Shown piece by piece: positions 13,936-23,424 of a stretch of DNA of 64,000 bases (positions within the stretch are counted from its first letter, which is position 1; each line of letters opens with the position of its first letter). The DNA is from Siphonodentalium dalli (taxonomy: Eukaryota; Mollusca; Scaphopoda; Gadilida; Siphonodentaliidae). The translations under genes were made by a program, and so were the position numbers. A model generated the notes under the pieces. It was not told the DNA's origin. It did no database searches and saw only the letters and a list, made by a program, of their open reading frames with translations. Location of the stretch: the NCBI GenBank assembly GCA_032622095.1, contig CP136064.1, positions 50,786,073-50,850,072 of the forward strand, given 5' to 3'.

Positions 13936-14652
13936 GTAGTTGCTCCACTACGCGTCACGTACGATTCATATTTAATATTTGATTGACAGGTGTTGCTTAT
14001 TTCCTTCAAATTTCCGCAAATATTTCCCAAGGTTATATTAACGTAATTTGTATTACATTCATTGTCAATAAAGCTCGGTATAAAATGTTTTTGAGCATCA
14101 GTATTCTTGGCTTTTGTCTTATTTTGGGCGGGACGACCCCAAGTTATTTATATATTAGCAGAACGGACTATATGGGAGATTAATGATCGACAATGCTAAC
14201 GAGGATTCACATCCGGGTTTGGTATTGTAAAACCAATGTCTGGGAAGTGTTCCATAAAAAAACCCTAATGATCGTGACATGTTTCGCATATATCACAATA
14301 AATCCAACTTCGCGCTGCTCAAAGGCGTGTTCGATCGGCATAAGAAGACAATGGTCAGATTTATTGGCACTCGGAGCTGGCTCACAGCTCAAAAAATGTT
14401 TATGAAAGAAGCAATTAATAATTTACATTTAACTAATGGATTGGGAGTGACAGGCGGATACAATGCTAGTTTATCTACATTTTACTTATGCCAATTTGAT
14501 CCAACTGACATGTCAATGTGAACCAAGGCTTTCGTGGTGAATATATGTGCAAAAACATATTTATAGTATGTAAAAAAATTCACCATAAAGAAGAACATGG
14601 AGAAATAGACACACTTTGTTCTCATATTAATTATTGAAAGCGCTCCAATTGC
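13936..14652. other. Sequence without a recognisable gene
   Basis: Several 60-80 codon frames overlap on both strands with no supporting motif. The right half (from about 14550) shows weak similarity to about 31.4-31.55 kb, including ATAACATGGAGCAATAGA-like text. Confidence 0.4.
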
Positions 14653-14850
14653 CCAATTTGCTTGTTGAAACCAACTGTTACAGTGATTTGTCAACAAACA
14701 TTGATAATCATGTCGTAAGTTAACATTTATTTAGTCTGAATATGATTTTCAGAATAGTTTTCAATGCTTTGACCTTTTCCAATGTTTACCGTGAACTGTT
14801 TATTAAACATTAGTATCTTATTGGATTATAATTGGTCTTTGATCGTTAAA
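14653..14850 (+). repeat. Dispersed repeat, unoccupied site for the element at 32130
   Basis: GATTTGTCAACAAACAT, AGTCTGAATATGATTTTCAG, CCTTTTCCAATGTTTACCGT and TATCTTATTGGA occur here contiguously. The same blocks occur at 32.04-32.13 kb and 33.23-33.30 kb, separated by a 1.1-kb TA-flanked element. This copy therefore shows the pre-insertion state, with the junction at about 14753-14772. Confidence 0.8.
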
Positions 14851-14891
14851 TGTACACATTCCGACCAGACGTTCCCCATACCATCAAGATG

Positions 14892-14892
14892 C

Positions 14893-14922
<30 letters not shown>
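14892..14922 (+). repeat. (CAA)n microsatellite
   Basis: About ten CAA units. Within a chance frame they would encode a poly-Asn run, which explains the N-tract in the 99-codon frame over this site. That frame is not taken as a gene. Confidence 0.95.
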
Positions 14923-14923
<1 letters not shown>

Positions 14924-15189
14924 TCTCTTCAAAATACGGGTTAGTTATCAACATTATTGCAACAAATAATGTTAACCACTGTCAACTATGGTATCAAATT
15001 TCCCAAAACTTGTTATTTATCAACATTTCGTTCAACAAAATATGGCCGTATTATCACTTAAGTATCACGAAATTTGACTGAATTCCCACTTAATTTTTGA
15101 GTTATCCATCTTCATCCGCAATTATGTCCGTTTGATCACGTGTTTCTGGGCCACATTTATTACACATCTCGAGAAATAACAAACTTCAA
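14923..15189. other. AT-rich sequence, no feature recognised
   Basis: No gene, repeat or RNA signature noticed here. Confidence 0.4.
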
Positions 15190-15340
15190 AAATCGATATC
15201 TGATCACTCCGAACTTTGATGGGTTGGTTCCTTGACTCGAATCAAATATGTTTTACCCCCGAAGCCAAAGAAATAGTAATTGAGGAGCGTCTGATCGGAT
15301 TGAGTACTTTAATGCCAATGTAACAATGGTTTCGATATGA
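15190..15340 (+). repeat. Dispersed repeat fragment (partner at 51240-51360)
   Basis: GACTCGAATCAAATATGTTT followed by ACCC(C/T)CGAAGC and a GGAGCGT/CGAGCGT block is shared with 51.28-51.34 kb in the same orientation. Both copies lie close upstream of a hairpin MITE of the TTAA family. Confidence 0.7.
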
Positions 15341-15486
15341 GAAATCTCGTTTAGGAGAGTTATTTTAAAATGAAAATAAAAAGCAAAGACGATCTATTTG
15401 TACAGGTACATGTTGATTATAATCGTTTTACAGACTGTTGACTCATTTAGCATATACACGAACTTTGAAGGCATTGTGCGAGTCCC

Positions 15487-15875
15487 TTAACCCTTTACCC
15501 AACAAACCGGCCAAAACCGGCCAAATAAAGCTTCAACAGCCTAAAATATCTTCGGTCTGTCTCAATAGAACCATACAAATATGGATATCATTGGAACCGG
15601 CTCCTTGATCACATTGTGATAGTTACAGTTATACCCTGTGCCAATGCATTCTCTTATATATGCGAGTTGACCATAGGTCGCCTCGCATATATAAGAGAAT
15701 GCATTGGCCTAAACAAAATCTTTTTTTAACACTTTTTACCATTTTTTCTTACATTCTTTAACAATTTTATAATTTGTAATGTGTTAAGCCAATGCATTAT
15801 CTTATATATGCGAGGCGACCTATGGTCGACTCGCATATATAAGAGAATGTGGAACAGGGCCCTTCTGTTGGGTTA
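15487..15875 (+). mobile_element. TTAA hairpin MITE, copy 1 (right end damaged)
   Basis: TTAA followed by CCCTTTACCCAACA starts the element. GGCCAAAACCGGCCAAATAA comes next, then two 69-nt hairpins in mirror orientation separated by an AT-rich spacer. The right inverted terminus TGTTGGGTAAAGGG and its TTAA are replaced by TGTTGGGTTAGTTTG, and the second hairpin has lost CATTGGC. Ends and TTAA target suggest a piggyBac-type non-autonomous element. Confidence 0.88.
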
Positions 15876-15949
15876 GTTTGTTGCTAGAGTTTATCGTCAT
15901 TTTAGTCACTTGGTCGACGTTAGTTTTGTCGGCGAAGGCAAAACAGTGT

Positions 15950-16140
15950 AGAGTGTTAGTTTCACTCCACTACACGCACGTATACACGGGGAAATAACTC
16001 GTATATTTGCCCATATATAGACACATCTTTTCTCACTGGATGCGTGGGAACAATTTAATCGGGAACCGAACCATCGCTGGGCGGCCAGTAATACGACAGC
16101 CTAAAGCGCTATATAACTTACCGACTGAGCCATACAGGGA
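15950..16140 (-). mobile_element. Candidate tRNA-derived SINE
   Basis: On the minus strand TGGCTCAGTCGG (16121-16132) fits the pol III A box TRGYNNARNNGG, and GGTTCGGTTCC (16062-16072) fits the B box GGTTCGANTCC with one change. The boxes are 60 bp apart start to start, which is long but tolerated in SINE heads. There is no tRNA cloverleaf that I can draw. The body would run toward lower coordinates. No second copy was seen in the window, so the limits are a guess. Confidence 0.5.
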
Positions 16141-16168
16141 CTATTCAGGATGAGGGAGCATGCAAGTG

Positions 16169-16538
16169 TTAAAGTGATGTGAAACACCCGGTAGGGTGAT
16201 CAAATAGAAACGGAGAATAATCTTGCTCAAAGTAGTTATTTTTTACGAATATTAATCCAAATTTACGACAAACACCGTGATTCTTATATATTAATTAAAT
16301 GCAATGAGTCTCGATGGCGAAATCATTTGCGTTAGTTTATCGCCGATTGTTGCGTCCCGAATCGAGATATAAATATTTACAATTGAGCGTAGTTCAGAGT
16401 ATGATTTCTAGCAGTGGTACGGTCGATTTACTTGAGATTTTCGGCGATGTTAGTAGAATACTACACTCCCCCAGTTGGCATAACGCCCGAGTACTAATTT
16501 ATCAGTTTCAAGCAACCGAACAAGTCCATAATATGTCT
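16169..16538 (+). repeat. Dispersed repeat, copy 1 (partner at 36469-36840)
   Basis: TTAAAGTGATGTGAAACAC, TCTCGATGGCGAAATCATTT, TGCGTCCCGAATCGAG, AATATTTACAATTGAGCGTA and TTTTCGGCGATGTTA match 36.47-36.84 kb in order and orientation. Similarity ends at the TTAA where hairpin MITE copy 2 begins; the partner reads on through an intact TTAA. A 151-codon frame runs across this repeat and into the MITE; its composition gives no reason to call it a gene. Confidence 0.85.
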
Positions 16539-16938
16539 TTAACCCTTACCCAACAAACCGGCCAAAAACGGCCAAATAAAGCTGCAACAAGCCTAAATTA
16601 TCTTGGGTCTGTCTCAATAAAACCATACAAATATGGATATCATTGGAACCGGCTCCTTGACCACATTGTGATGGTTACAGTTATGCCCTGTGCCAATGCA
16701 TTCTCTTATATATGCGAGTCGACCATAGGTCGCCTCGCATATATAAGAGAATGCATTGGCCTAAAATAAATCTTTTTTTAACACTTTTTACCATTTTTTC
16801 TTACATTCTTTAACAATTTTATAATTTTTAATGTGTTAAGCCAATGCATACTCTTATATATGCGAGGCGACCTATGGTCGACTCGCATATATAAGAGAAT
16901 GCATTGGCACAGGGGCCTTCTGTTGGGTAAAGGGTTAA
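16539..16938 (+). mobile_element. TTAA hairpin MITE, copy 2 (complete, 400 bp)
   Basis: TTAA at both ends (16539-16542, 16935-16938). The left terminus CCCTTACCCAACA has lost one T against the right TGTTGGGTAAAGGG. It contains the ACCGG/GGCC block and two mirror-image hairpins of 69 nt. The left flank matches a repeat whose other copy is uninterrupted at the same TTAA. Confidence 0.93.
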
Positions 16939-17667
16939 CAGACAAGGCTCAATATTGATATACCGGCTTCATATTCTCTGAAAAATACTTTCCATGGTTA
17001 CAGCCATTTTCCAGCTGTTTTCAATTTTTCGCCCAGAAGTGAAACAAATGCTCTTTATTTCTACCATATCAGGAATAGACTAACATGGAATGCTCTTTTC
17101 TGCTATATATATATGCCGTGCAAATATAGCTGTCAATATTATTCATGTTCTATAGTCATTTTTGTAGCAGTATCCGATTGAATTTCAATGGCCACAAAAC
17201 CATGCAAGGAAAACGCGTGGTTTTAATGTAATATGTAAAAAATGTCGGATCCCCACATATGTTACCCTTTAATACTGTGTACCCCCCCCCCACTAGCTGC
17301 CCGGATGATGCTTTGCATCATATATCCATAACACTCCCCTAAGTACCAGTGTGGGTCAAGAATTAAGTGGGTGATCCCCTGATTTTTTATGACGAATTCC
17401 AGTATACGGTAATATAACACATGTGGAAATTATAACTGTAATTTACACAGTTATATATATACTACCCCTTTTCATGGACTGATTAGGAAATATTAAAAAT
17501 ATGTAAAGTTCTTCTCTACTTCAGATAACATTTGACGAATCATATAATCTCTAGTTCACTGTTTGACTATTTTAATATAGGAATACGCAACCGACCAATG
17601 TTGACACACCATATGTGTTAGCAGCCAGGGTTTACGCTCTTGGAAGCCAATGGCCATTGTTTTTATT
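16939..17667. other. No gene seen; poly-C run and AT-rich DNA
   Basis: There is a C10-11 run near 17281 and short frames only. A stretch at about 17045-17110 (GCTCTTTATTTCTACC, then AGACTAACATGGAA) loosely resembles 26150-26205. Nothing else was recognised. Confidence 0.4.
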
Positions 17668-18238
17668 TTGCCCGTTTGAAAAAACGGTCGTATTATGTAA
17701 ATGGGTTGTCCGTCCGTCGTCCGTCGTCCGTCCGCTTTTGGTTTCCGGATGATAACTTTAGATTGAATCGAGTGAACTGAACCAAATTTGGTATGATAGT
17801 TTACTACACCAAAATACAGATAAAGTTCGAATATGAGTTTCGTCCGCATGATTTTTACTGAGTTATGCCCCTTTTTCGACTTAGATTTACCTGATTTGCG
17901 GTTTCTGGATGATAACTTTAAATTGAATCAAGTGAACTGAACCAACTTTGGTATATTAGTTTACCACCCCAAAATACAGATCAAGTTAGAATATGGATTT
18001 CGTCCACATGATTTTGACTGAGTTATGCCCCTTTTTCGACTTAGATTTTTACCTGATATGCGGTTTCCAGATGATAACTTTAGATTGAATCGAGTGAACT
18101 GAACCAAATATGGTATACAGATCAAGTTCAAATATTATTTCGTCTGAAGTCAAAGGTTTCAAACAAACGAATTAAACCTTGCCCACTCTACTCCAGAAAC
18201 GGGCGTATTATGCCACACCCGACGGCGTGCTCTTGTTT
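17668..18238 (+). repeat. Three-unit 160-bp tandem element with GTCC-rich leader
   Basis: A leader rich in CCGTCCGTCGTCC precedes three units that start GGTTTCYRGATGATAACTTT at 17740, 17900 and 18062 (periods 160 and 162). Each contains ATTGAATCRAGTGAACTGAA and, in the first two, TGAGTTATGCCCCTTTTTCG. The element ends AACGGGCGTATTATGCCAC and GGCGTGCTCTTGTTT, and an AACGG(T)CGTATTATG copy sits at its left. I recall similar sequences from molluscan genomes, unverified. Confidence 0.85.
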
Positions 18239-18385
18239 AAAAAATGGCCAAAGAAAGTTTAATTTTACCAAACATTTTAGCCAAAAAGTTTCAAGACTTT
18301 AGTCAGCAATCACTTCATGCAACCCTCAGTTCGGAAACATGTAATCACCGGTCGCAAAACAATGACGATAAGCTGATGGAACGGT

Positions 18386-18755
18386 GTACTTTCTTTACCC
18401 AACAGAACGGCCCTGTGCCAATGCATTCTCTTATATATGCGAGTCGACCATAGGTCGCCTCGCATATATAAGAGAATGCATTGGCTTAACACATTAAAAA
18501 TTATAAAATTGTAAAAGAATGTAAGAAAAAATGGCCAATGCATTCTCTTATATATGCGAGGCGACCTATGGTCGACTCGCATATATAAGAGAATGCATTG
18601 GCACAGGGCATAACTGTAACTATCATAATGTGGTCAAGGAGCCGGTTCCAATGATATCCATATTTGTATGGTTCTATTGAGACAGACCGAAGATATTTTA
18701 GGCTGTTGAAGCTTTATTTGGCCGGTTTTGGCCGGTTTGTTGGGTAAAGGGTTAA
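18386..18755 (-). mobile_element. TTAA hairpin MITE, copy 3
   Basis: Reverse orientation: the ACCGGCC block lies at the right, with TGTTGGGTAAAGGGTTAA ending at 18755. The left terminus reads TTTCTTTACCCAACAGAACG, so the TTAA and the first C bases are lost. Both hairpins are present with a shortened spacer. Confidence 0.9.
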
Positions 18756-19046
18756 TCAAGTGACAATACTGATTCGTGGTTTCAAAATACGACAACGTAC
18801 TAGACGAAACAGTATTCAATTATGTTGATATATATTGCAGGCTAGATCTATTTCAGTTTGTGCCTTATCAATATGACCAACTCACAATTTTGTGTGGGTG
18901 TTTCTTTATATTTTGTTTCAGTTTCTGTTTACTCCATGATTCCATATTTTGGTTTTTCAATTTTGACAAAGTTTTTGAAAAATGGTCAATAAATTAAGAA
19001 ATGGCCCAAAAATTTGACAAAAGAAAGAATTTTCCGGCCGGCGTGA

Positions 19047-19170
19047 ACGTCACTAAAACCCACGTCACTAACACACCAACCCACCCACGTCACTAACACA
19101 CCAACCCACGTCACTAACCTATCAAACCACATCACTAACCCACCACGTCACTAACCCACCCACATATTAC
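19047..19170 (+). repeat. Minisatellite, degenerate CCCACGTCACTAACAC units
   Basis: About six imperfect units of 17-24 bp around a GTCACTAAC core, with variable CACCAACCCAC linkers. Confidence 0.85.
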
Positions 19171-19192
19171 CCGACTGTCCCGAGACAACATA

Positions 19193-19546
19193 AAGGGGTA
19201 CTGTACACTAAATCCGACCATTTATGGGACCATCTCATTTTATACTCAACAGAATATATGCAACACATTAATGAATTTGAGTCACGGATTAGTGCAAAAT
19301 ACACTCATGTGCTCTATGAATGGTGCAAACAACATGGTACTTATAATGCAAATGAATTTATGACTCCAGTCATTCATTTTCAATATAATTACCATGTTTT
19401 GCTTTTTTTGCATCGTTCATTATAGAGCACACGAGTGTATTTTGCACTAATCCGTGGCTCAAATTAATTAATTTGAAGCATATATTCTATTGAGTATAAA
19501 AGGAGATGGTCGCATAAATGGTCGAATTTAGTGTACAGTACCCCTT
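19193..19546. mobile_element. Palindromic TA-MITE, 354 bp
   Basis: AAGGGGTACTGTACACTAAA at the left is mirrored by TTTAGTGTACAGTACCCCTT at the right, and TA flanks both ends. The arms continue inward (GACCATTTATG, GAGCACACGAGTGTATTTTG and others) to a centre near 19365. A TA duplication and palindromic build suggest a Tc1/mariner-type foldback MITE. Confidence 0.9.
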
Positions 19547-19918
19547 TAACCCTTTCTATACTAAAGCATAATTGATGAGTAGTTTTCCCATAGGTCGTTT
19601 GTTGAACTTATTCTCTAAACATTTCCCCCAATAAATAGGCTCCCTCTGCACTTTCATTTATCTGTCGTCTGCCGGTATCACTTTAACGTCCATCCAAATG
19701 AATAATAGACCATTCCAATGTACACTTTTTTGTTATGATCTCGCCAAGACAAACTGTAATGTAAAACTAAGATGATTTTAATTAAACTCAGTGAAGAACG
19801 TGAGACCGAAATAACCTGTTCAATAACATAATAGGTCGACCAGTAAAGAACAGTAGTTCAATACACAGTAGCACATTTTAACTGACCAGGAGAATCAATT
19901 TAGTACAGAAAGGGTTAA
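19546..19918 (+). mobile_element. TTAA element with CCCTTTCTRTACT ends, 373 bp
   Basis: TTAACCCTTTCTATACT starts the element and AGTACAGAAAGGGTTAA ends it, with TTAA at 19546-19549 and 19915-19918. The left TTAA overlaps the last base and TA duplication of the preceding palindromic MITE. No coding capacity; piggyBac-like by ends and target. Diverged relatives occur at 21.24, 30.1, 59.28 and 59.62 kb. Confidence 0.88.
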
Positions 19919-20704
19919 CAATATCTTGCTTCACTTCAAACTCAATTTCTATATTTACGAGTTGTTGCAATAAAAACGTCAAGCAGCATGCAAACCCAAT
20001 CGTTGCTTTAATTCGAAAAATTAAAGTTTTGAATTGGCGCCATTAATTTTAATGTAGCATGTCTTAAACGCGAAGACACATGGTGTCGAAAATAATCCAT
20101 TGGTGCAGGTATGATAGAACAAAATATCGAATCGGATTAATTCTGCGCATAAAATAATTATATTCATCAAACGCAAGTCATCGGAGATCAGCGACTAGCT
20201 TTAGCCGGAAGGACACCATCATTGTTGTCTGACTAATTGTTTCCGGAAGATGGAAAATATCTTCCTGCCAGCGCCCTTATACTGACGCACACACAATCTT
20301 CCTTCCTGTGTGTTCGCCAACGGTAAACTACCAAGATCACCAACATTTAAGCAACACATCGACACCAGACCAAACACAGACCATGAACATGTTCGCGAGT
20401 TAGGATTCTCACTTAGTGATGAGTCAGAGAAATCAAACCCGCGAGCAAGACGTCATTGTCAGTGTTCCTTCTTCATGGACCTGTTCTTTGTGTGCTTGAT
20501 TTTATTAATCAAGAACGCGTATAGCCGATTACAAATTGTGTGCGAAAAATTTAAAACAGCTGGGAAATGGCTTTGACCTTGGCAAGTATTTTTCAGAGCA
20601 TATGAAACCGGTATATCAACATTTCTTGTATGCGCAACCTATCTTAAACCTCCTTCCAAGTTACGAGGATAGAATTTGGAAGCTCGAATGAGCCATTTCC
20701 GTTA
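19919..20704. other. No gene recognised
   Basis: The longest frame is 88 codons (20310-20576, plus). It has a hydrophobic stretch but no recognisable domain and no supporting splice or promoter pattern. Treat as intergenic. Confidence 0.4.
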
Positions 20705-21221
20705 AATATACGGGCGGCGTTGGCGGTGGGTATGCTGTTAAATTATTCAGCTCCGTCAAAAGCCGCCATAAACAAAAAGCATAGTACAATATAGACAGAC
20801 TTTGTACTTATACCAATAAGAAATATGGCATAGTATGGCATTGTCAAATGTTTTCTTTTGTTATGTAAACAAAAGCAAAAACTTTACTTTTCCTTGCTTT
20901 TGTTTAGATCCGGATATGGTAAACATAAAGAGCGTTATTTGTTACTGTTTTCCTGATATGGAAATAATAAAGAGCGTTTATATCACTTGTGTGTGATTAA
21001 CCAATAGAATTGCGCTGTGTTATGTAAACAGAAGCAAAACTTCTGTAACACGAGAAGGTTCTTGTTTACGTACACCATCGTACGTATTGACAACAATATA
21101 CTATTTACGCGCTGATTATGATTGGCATATGAACAAAACTATATATTTTTTTAATATTCCTTCCGCTTATGGCAATTTGAACAAATATGAATATTTCTAC
21201 AACGAACGCCACCCGTGCCTT
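20705..21221 (+). mobile_element. About 500-bp TA element, copy A
   Basis: The left end AAATATACGGGCGGCGTTGG and the right end ACGCCACCCGTGCCTT are inverted, with TA on each side (20703-20704, 21222-21223). It contains two ATAAAGAGCGTT motifs and TTATGTAAACARAAGCAAAA, shared with four other copies. No coding capacity. Confidence 0.9.
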
Positions 21222-21239
21222 TAAGCTCTCCTTTACTAA

Positions 21240-21470
21240 ATACGGCGACTAATTCTCTTAGGAAATGTTCCTATTAAAAGTGCAACAACTGTCCCATTGT
21301 TGAACTTATTATCTGAACATATCCCGAAATTAATAGAAATCCTTCATCATTTGTATTATCGTTTCGTCTATCTGTCGTGTGCTTACTTTTGCTGAAGTCG
21401 ATTAATATTAGACTATTCCAATGAACTTGCATAACTGGGTTGGAAAATCCATTTAGAGAAAGGGTAAAAT
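21240..21470 (+). mobile_element. Relic of the TTAA/CCCTTTCTATACT family
   Basis: TTGAACTTATTATCTGAACAT, a CTGTCGT block and AGACTATTCCAATG, then GAGAAAGGGTAAAA, follow the order seen in the intact element at 19546-19918. Both TTAA ends are lost. Confidence 0.65.
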
Positions 21471-21504
21471 TGAAGAGGTTTTGTAAATTTATGGGAATTC
21501 ATTG

Positions 21505-21690
21505 ATTCACGGTGTGCGACGATTTAGTGCACAATACACACTTGTGTGCTCTATAAACGATGCAAACAACATGTTAATTATAATGAAAATGAATTTATGA
21601 CTGGAGTCATAAATTCATTTTATAATAAAAATGAATTTATGACTGGAGTCATAAATTCATTTTCATTATAAATACCATGTTGTTCACCAT
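21505..21690. mobile_element. Partial palindromic MITE with duplicated hairpin
   Basis: It shares GCACAATACACACTTGTGTG-like and TGCAAACAACATG text with the palindromic MITE at 19193. The perfect palindrome GAATTTATGACTGGAGTCAT plus AAATTC occurs twice (about 21590-21616 and 21633-21658). Outer ends are missing. Confidence 0.75.
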
Positions 21691-21693
21691 GTT

Positions 21694-22385
21694 ATATCGG
21701 TTGGGTTGATGCTGTTTTGGACGACTCCCGCGACCCGTTACTCTTCTATACCAGACTTTCATTAAAAGACGTACTATACTGACACGTGGAGCCCGGGCAT
21801 TCACGTGAATCATGTTTGGGAAGGGCTGCCCTCTATGTTCATACACGCAACGCGTGCAAACCCAATTCGAAGACATACAAGCATCGGCGTATAAATAGAC
21901 AGAACACAACGCGCATCATAATCGAGACTCTTTTATCGAATGAGTTGCGGATGGCGCAAGGATATATTTCGCGAGAGCGTAGCGAGAGCGAAATATAACT
22001 TTGCGCCGTCCGCAACGAGTTCGATAAAAGATTCGAGATTATGATGCAAGATGTGTTCTGTATTTATTCTACACCGTTCAGTCAGATAAGTTAAATCCAC
22101 GAATGTCACCTTAATTGTAACTATAGCTACCTTTATTGTGATTTAAGTCTGACAAATAATCAGTAATTATGGAGGGATCACCGGAAGCGGATGATCGACG
22201 TAATGTACGTCATCTTTCTTGGCGACAACGTCAACAAGAATAGTTCCGGCTTGTATTCCACTAGAGGTATACACTAATATTTATTCAATGGCTTGGATTC
22301 CGTTGAATACATGTGACTCACGTCAATTGGTGTGGAATAAAGTCTGTTATCGGTCCGAAAAACAGCATCAACCCAACCGATATCC
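21694..22385. mobile_element. Foldback element with central long palindrome
   Basis: ATATCGGTTGGGTTGATGCT at the left is the inverse of AGCATCAACCCAACCGATAT at the right. Near the centre a palindrome of about 190 bp (21890-22080) pairs CATAATCGAGACTCTTTTAT with ATAAAAGATTCGAGATTATG around GAGAGCGTAGCGAGAGC. A segment at 22155-22285 recurs inverted at 36090-36205. No transposase frame. Confidence 0.7.
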
Positions 22386-22442
22386 CAAGCTGTTGTGGAC
22401 CGACCGGGCGTGGTCTACTGTCGCACCAGAAGGAGTGTATAC

Positions 22443-22466
22443 TGTTGTTGTTGTTGTTGTTGTTGG
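22443..22466 (+). repeat. (TTG)n microsatellite
   Basis: About eight TTG units. A chance frame through it codes poly-Cys or poly-Val on one strand and poly-Asn on the other; none is taken as a gene. Confidence 0.95.
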
Positions 22467-22650
22467 GTCGTTTCCGGTCGAAGGCCGCGTAGTATGGTCG
22501 GATTGCAGTGTGCAAGTCCCTTCACCCTTGATTTTTCGATGAAGATCGACCGTTGTGGCTGTGCTTGCTGTTGTTGCGGGGGCTGACCGGAGGGAAAGTG
22601 AGGTGGAGTTTGTTTAGCTTTTTCTGGTTGCTTTTAGCTTTTTTCTTTTC

Positions 22651-23340
22651 TTATTTCTCGGTGGTTCTGTTTGTACGGTTGATTGTGAAATTAGTCTCCT
22701 TGCTTTTTCTATTGCTCTCTTTGTTTCCTCTTTTACTTTCTGTTGCTGTCGCTTTTAAGCTCTTAACTGTTTCTGCTACTTCGGCGAGTAGTTTAGCTGT
22801 TTTTTTTTTGCAGTTTTCTATCCACCGCTTGTTGGCATCTTGTTGTTCTTGTTCGGATGCTGTTGTTGTCATGTGAGAGGCAGGTGAAGGCTCCGGGTCG
22901 ATGTATCGCCGAGTCTTCGGGATGAAGTCGGAGGTGTCCGCGTCTGGCCGTGGTGGTGAAGGTGGCTGAGAGTCCATCACCAGGTCAAACTGCGCAGGGA
23001 TCTCGGCTGTGTGGGAGGACTCGTCTGGTGGAGCATCAGTCGTCTTCGTTGTCTTCCACGCGGCCAATCTCTTTGCGTCTCTCTTCTTCCTGGATGGTGT
23101 CTTTTTCTTGTGTTGAGACTGCCTTTGTTGAAACTTCCCAGCTAATGTGGCGGTCTCCAGTCCGTTCCCGGTAGTCCCGGTAGGGAGCCCTGATAAGGGC
23201 TTTGCCGGGTTGGACTGGAAATCCAAAATTAGCTGGAATCCGCCTTTGTGAGCGTGGAGTGTCCAGTTCTCACAAGACGGAGCATGCATGAGTTCCAGCA
23301 TGGTGATCACATCTCGGGGTATTAGCGTTGCAGATTTCAT
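22651..23340 (-). CDS. 229-aa lysine-rich ORF, retroelement gag/ORF1-like
   Basis: This is the longest frame in the window and the only one with a protein-like, biased composition over its full length. Residues 1-60 are mixed hydrophobic (ENWTLHAHKGGFQLILDFQ). Residues about 77-96 are a basic motif, KKKTPSRKKRDAKRLAAWK. Residues 100-160 are Pro/Ser/Asp-rich. Residues 165-205 are a Lys/Ala/Glu-rich helix that could coil. The C-terminus is basic. There is no CCHC knuckle, signal peptide or membrane segment. The basic motif with a preceding strand-rich segment resembles short ORF1/gag-like proteins that I recall from invertebrate retroelements and repeats; this is from memory. A TATA-like box lies about 80 bp upstream of the ATG. 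No reverse transcriptase frame follows it. It could be an isolated transposon-derived ORF or a single-exon host gene. Confidence 0.5.
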   Translation of the reverse strand: MKSATLIPRDVITMLELMHAPSCENWTLHAHKGGFQLILDFQSNPAKPLSGLPTGTTGNGLETATLAGKFQQRQSQHKKKTPSRKKRDAKRLAAWKTTKTTDAPPDESSHTAEIPAQFDLVMDSQPPSPPRPDADTSDFIPKTRRYIDPEPSPASHMTTTASEQEQQDANKRWIENCKKKTAKLLAEVAETVKSLKATATESKRGNKESNRKSKETNFTINRTNRTTEK

Positions 23341-23415
23341 CGTGATCCTAAGAGCTGGCGATCCGTGCTCTCTGGTGATGTTTTTGTGATTGTTTTATGT
23401 TGCTCTTTAGATTGC

Positions 23416-23424
23416 CTATATATA
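23416..23424 (-). promoter_or_regulatory. TATA-like box upstream of the 229-aa ORF
   Basis: TATATATAG on the minus strand lies 76-84 bp upstream of the ATG at 23340, a spacing that would leave a 5' leader of about 50 nt. TATA-like text is frequent in this AT-rich window, so position is the main support. Confidence 0.35.

Noticed and set aside
14782-15081. 99-codon frame with an Asn tract
   Set aside because: The tract is a (CAA)n microsatellite; the rest has no protein-like features.
16314-16769. 151-codon frame
   Set aside because: It spans a dispersed repeat and the first third of hairpin MITE copy 2, so it is a chance fusion of repeats.
17700-18238. GTCC-rich tandem element as a coding exon
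   Set aside because: Unit lengths of 160 and 162 bp are not multiples of three, and frames are broken in each unit.
22219-22876. Three 63-107 codon plus-strand frames rich in Val, Cys or Leu
   Set aside because: They translate the (TTG)n tract or the antisense of the 229-codon ORF.
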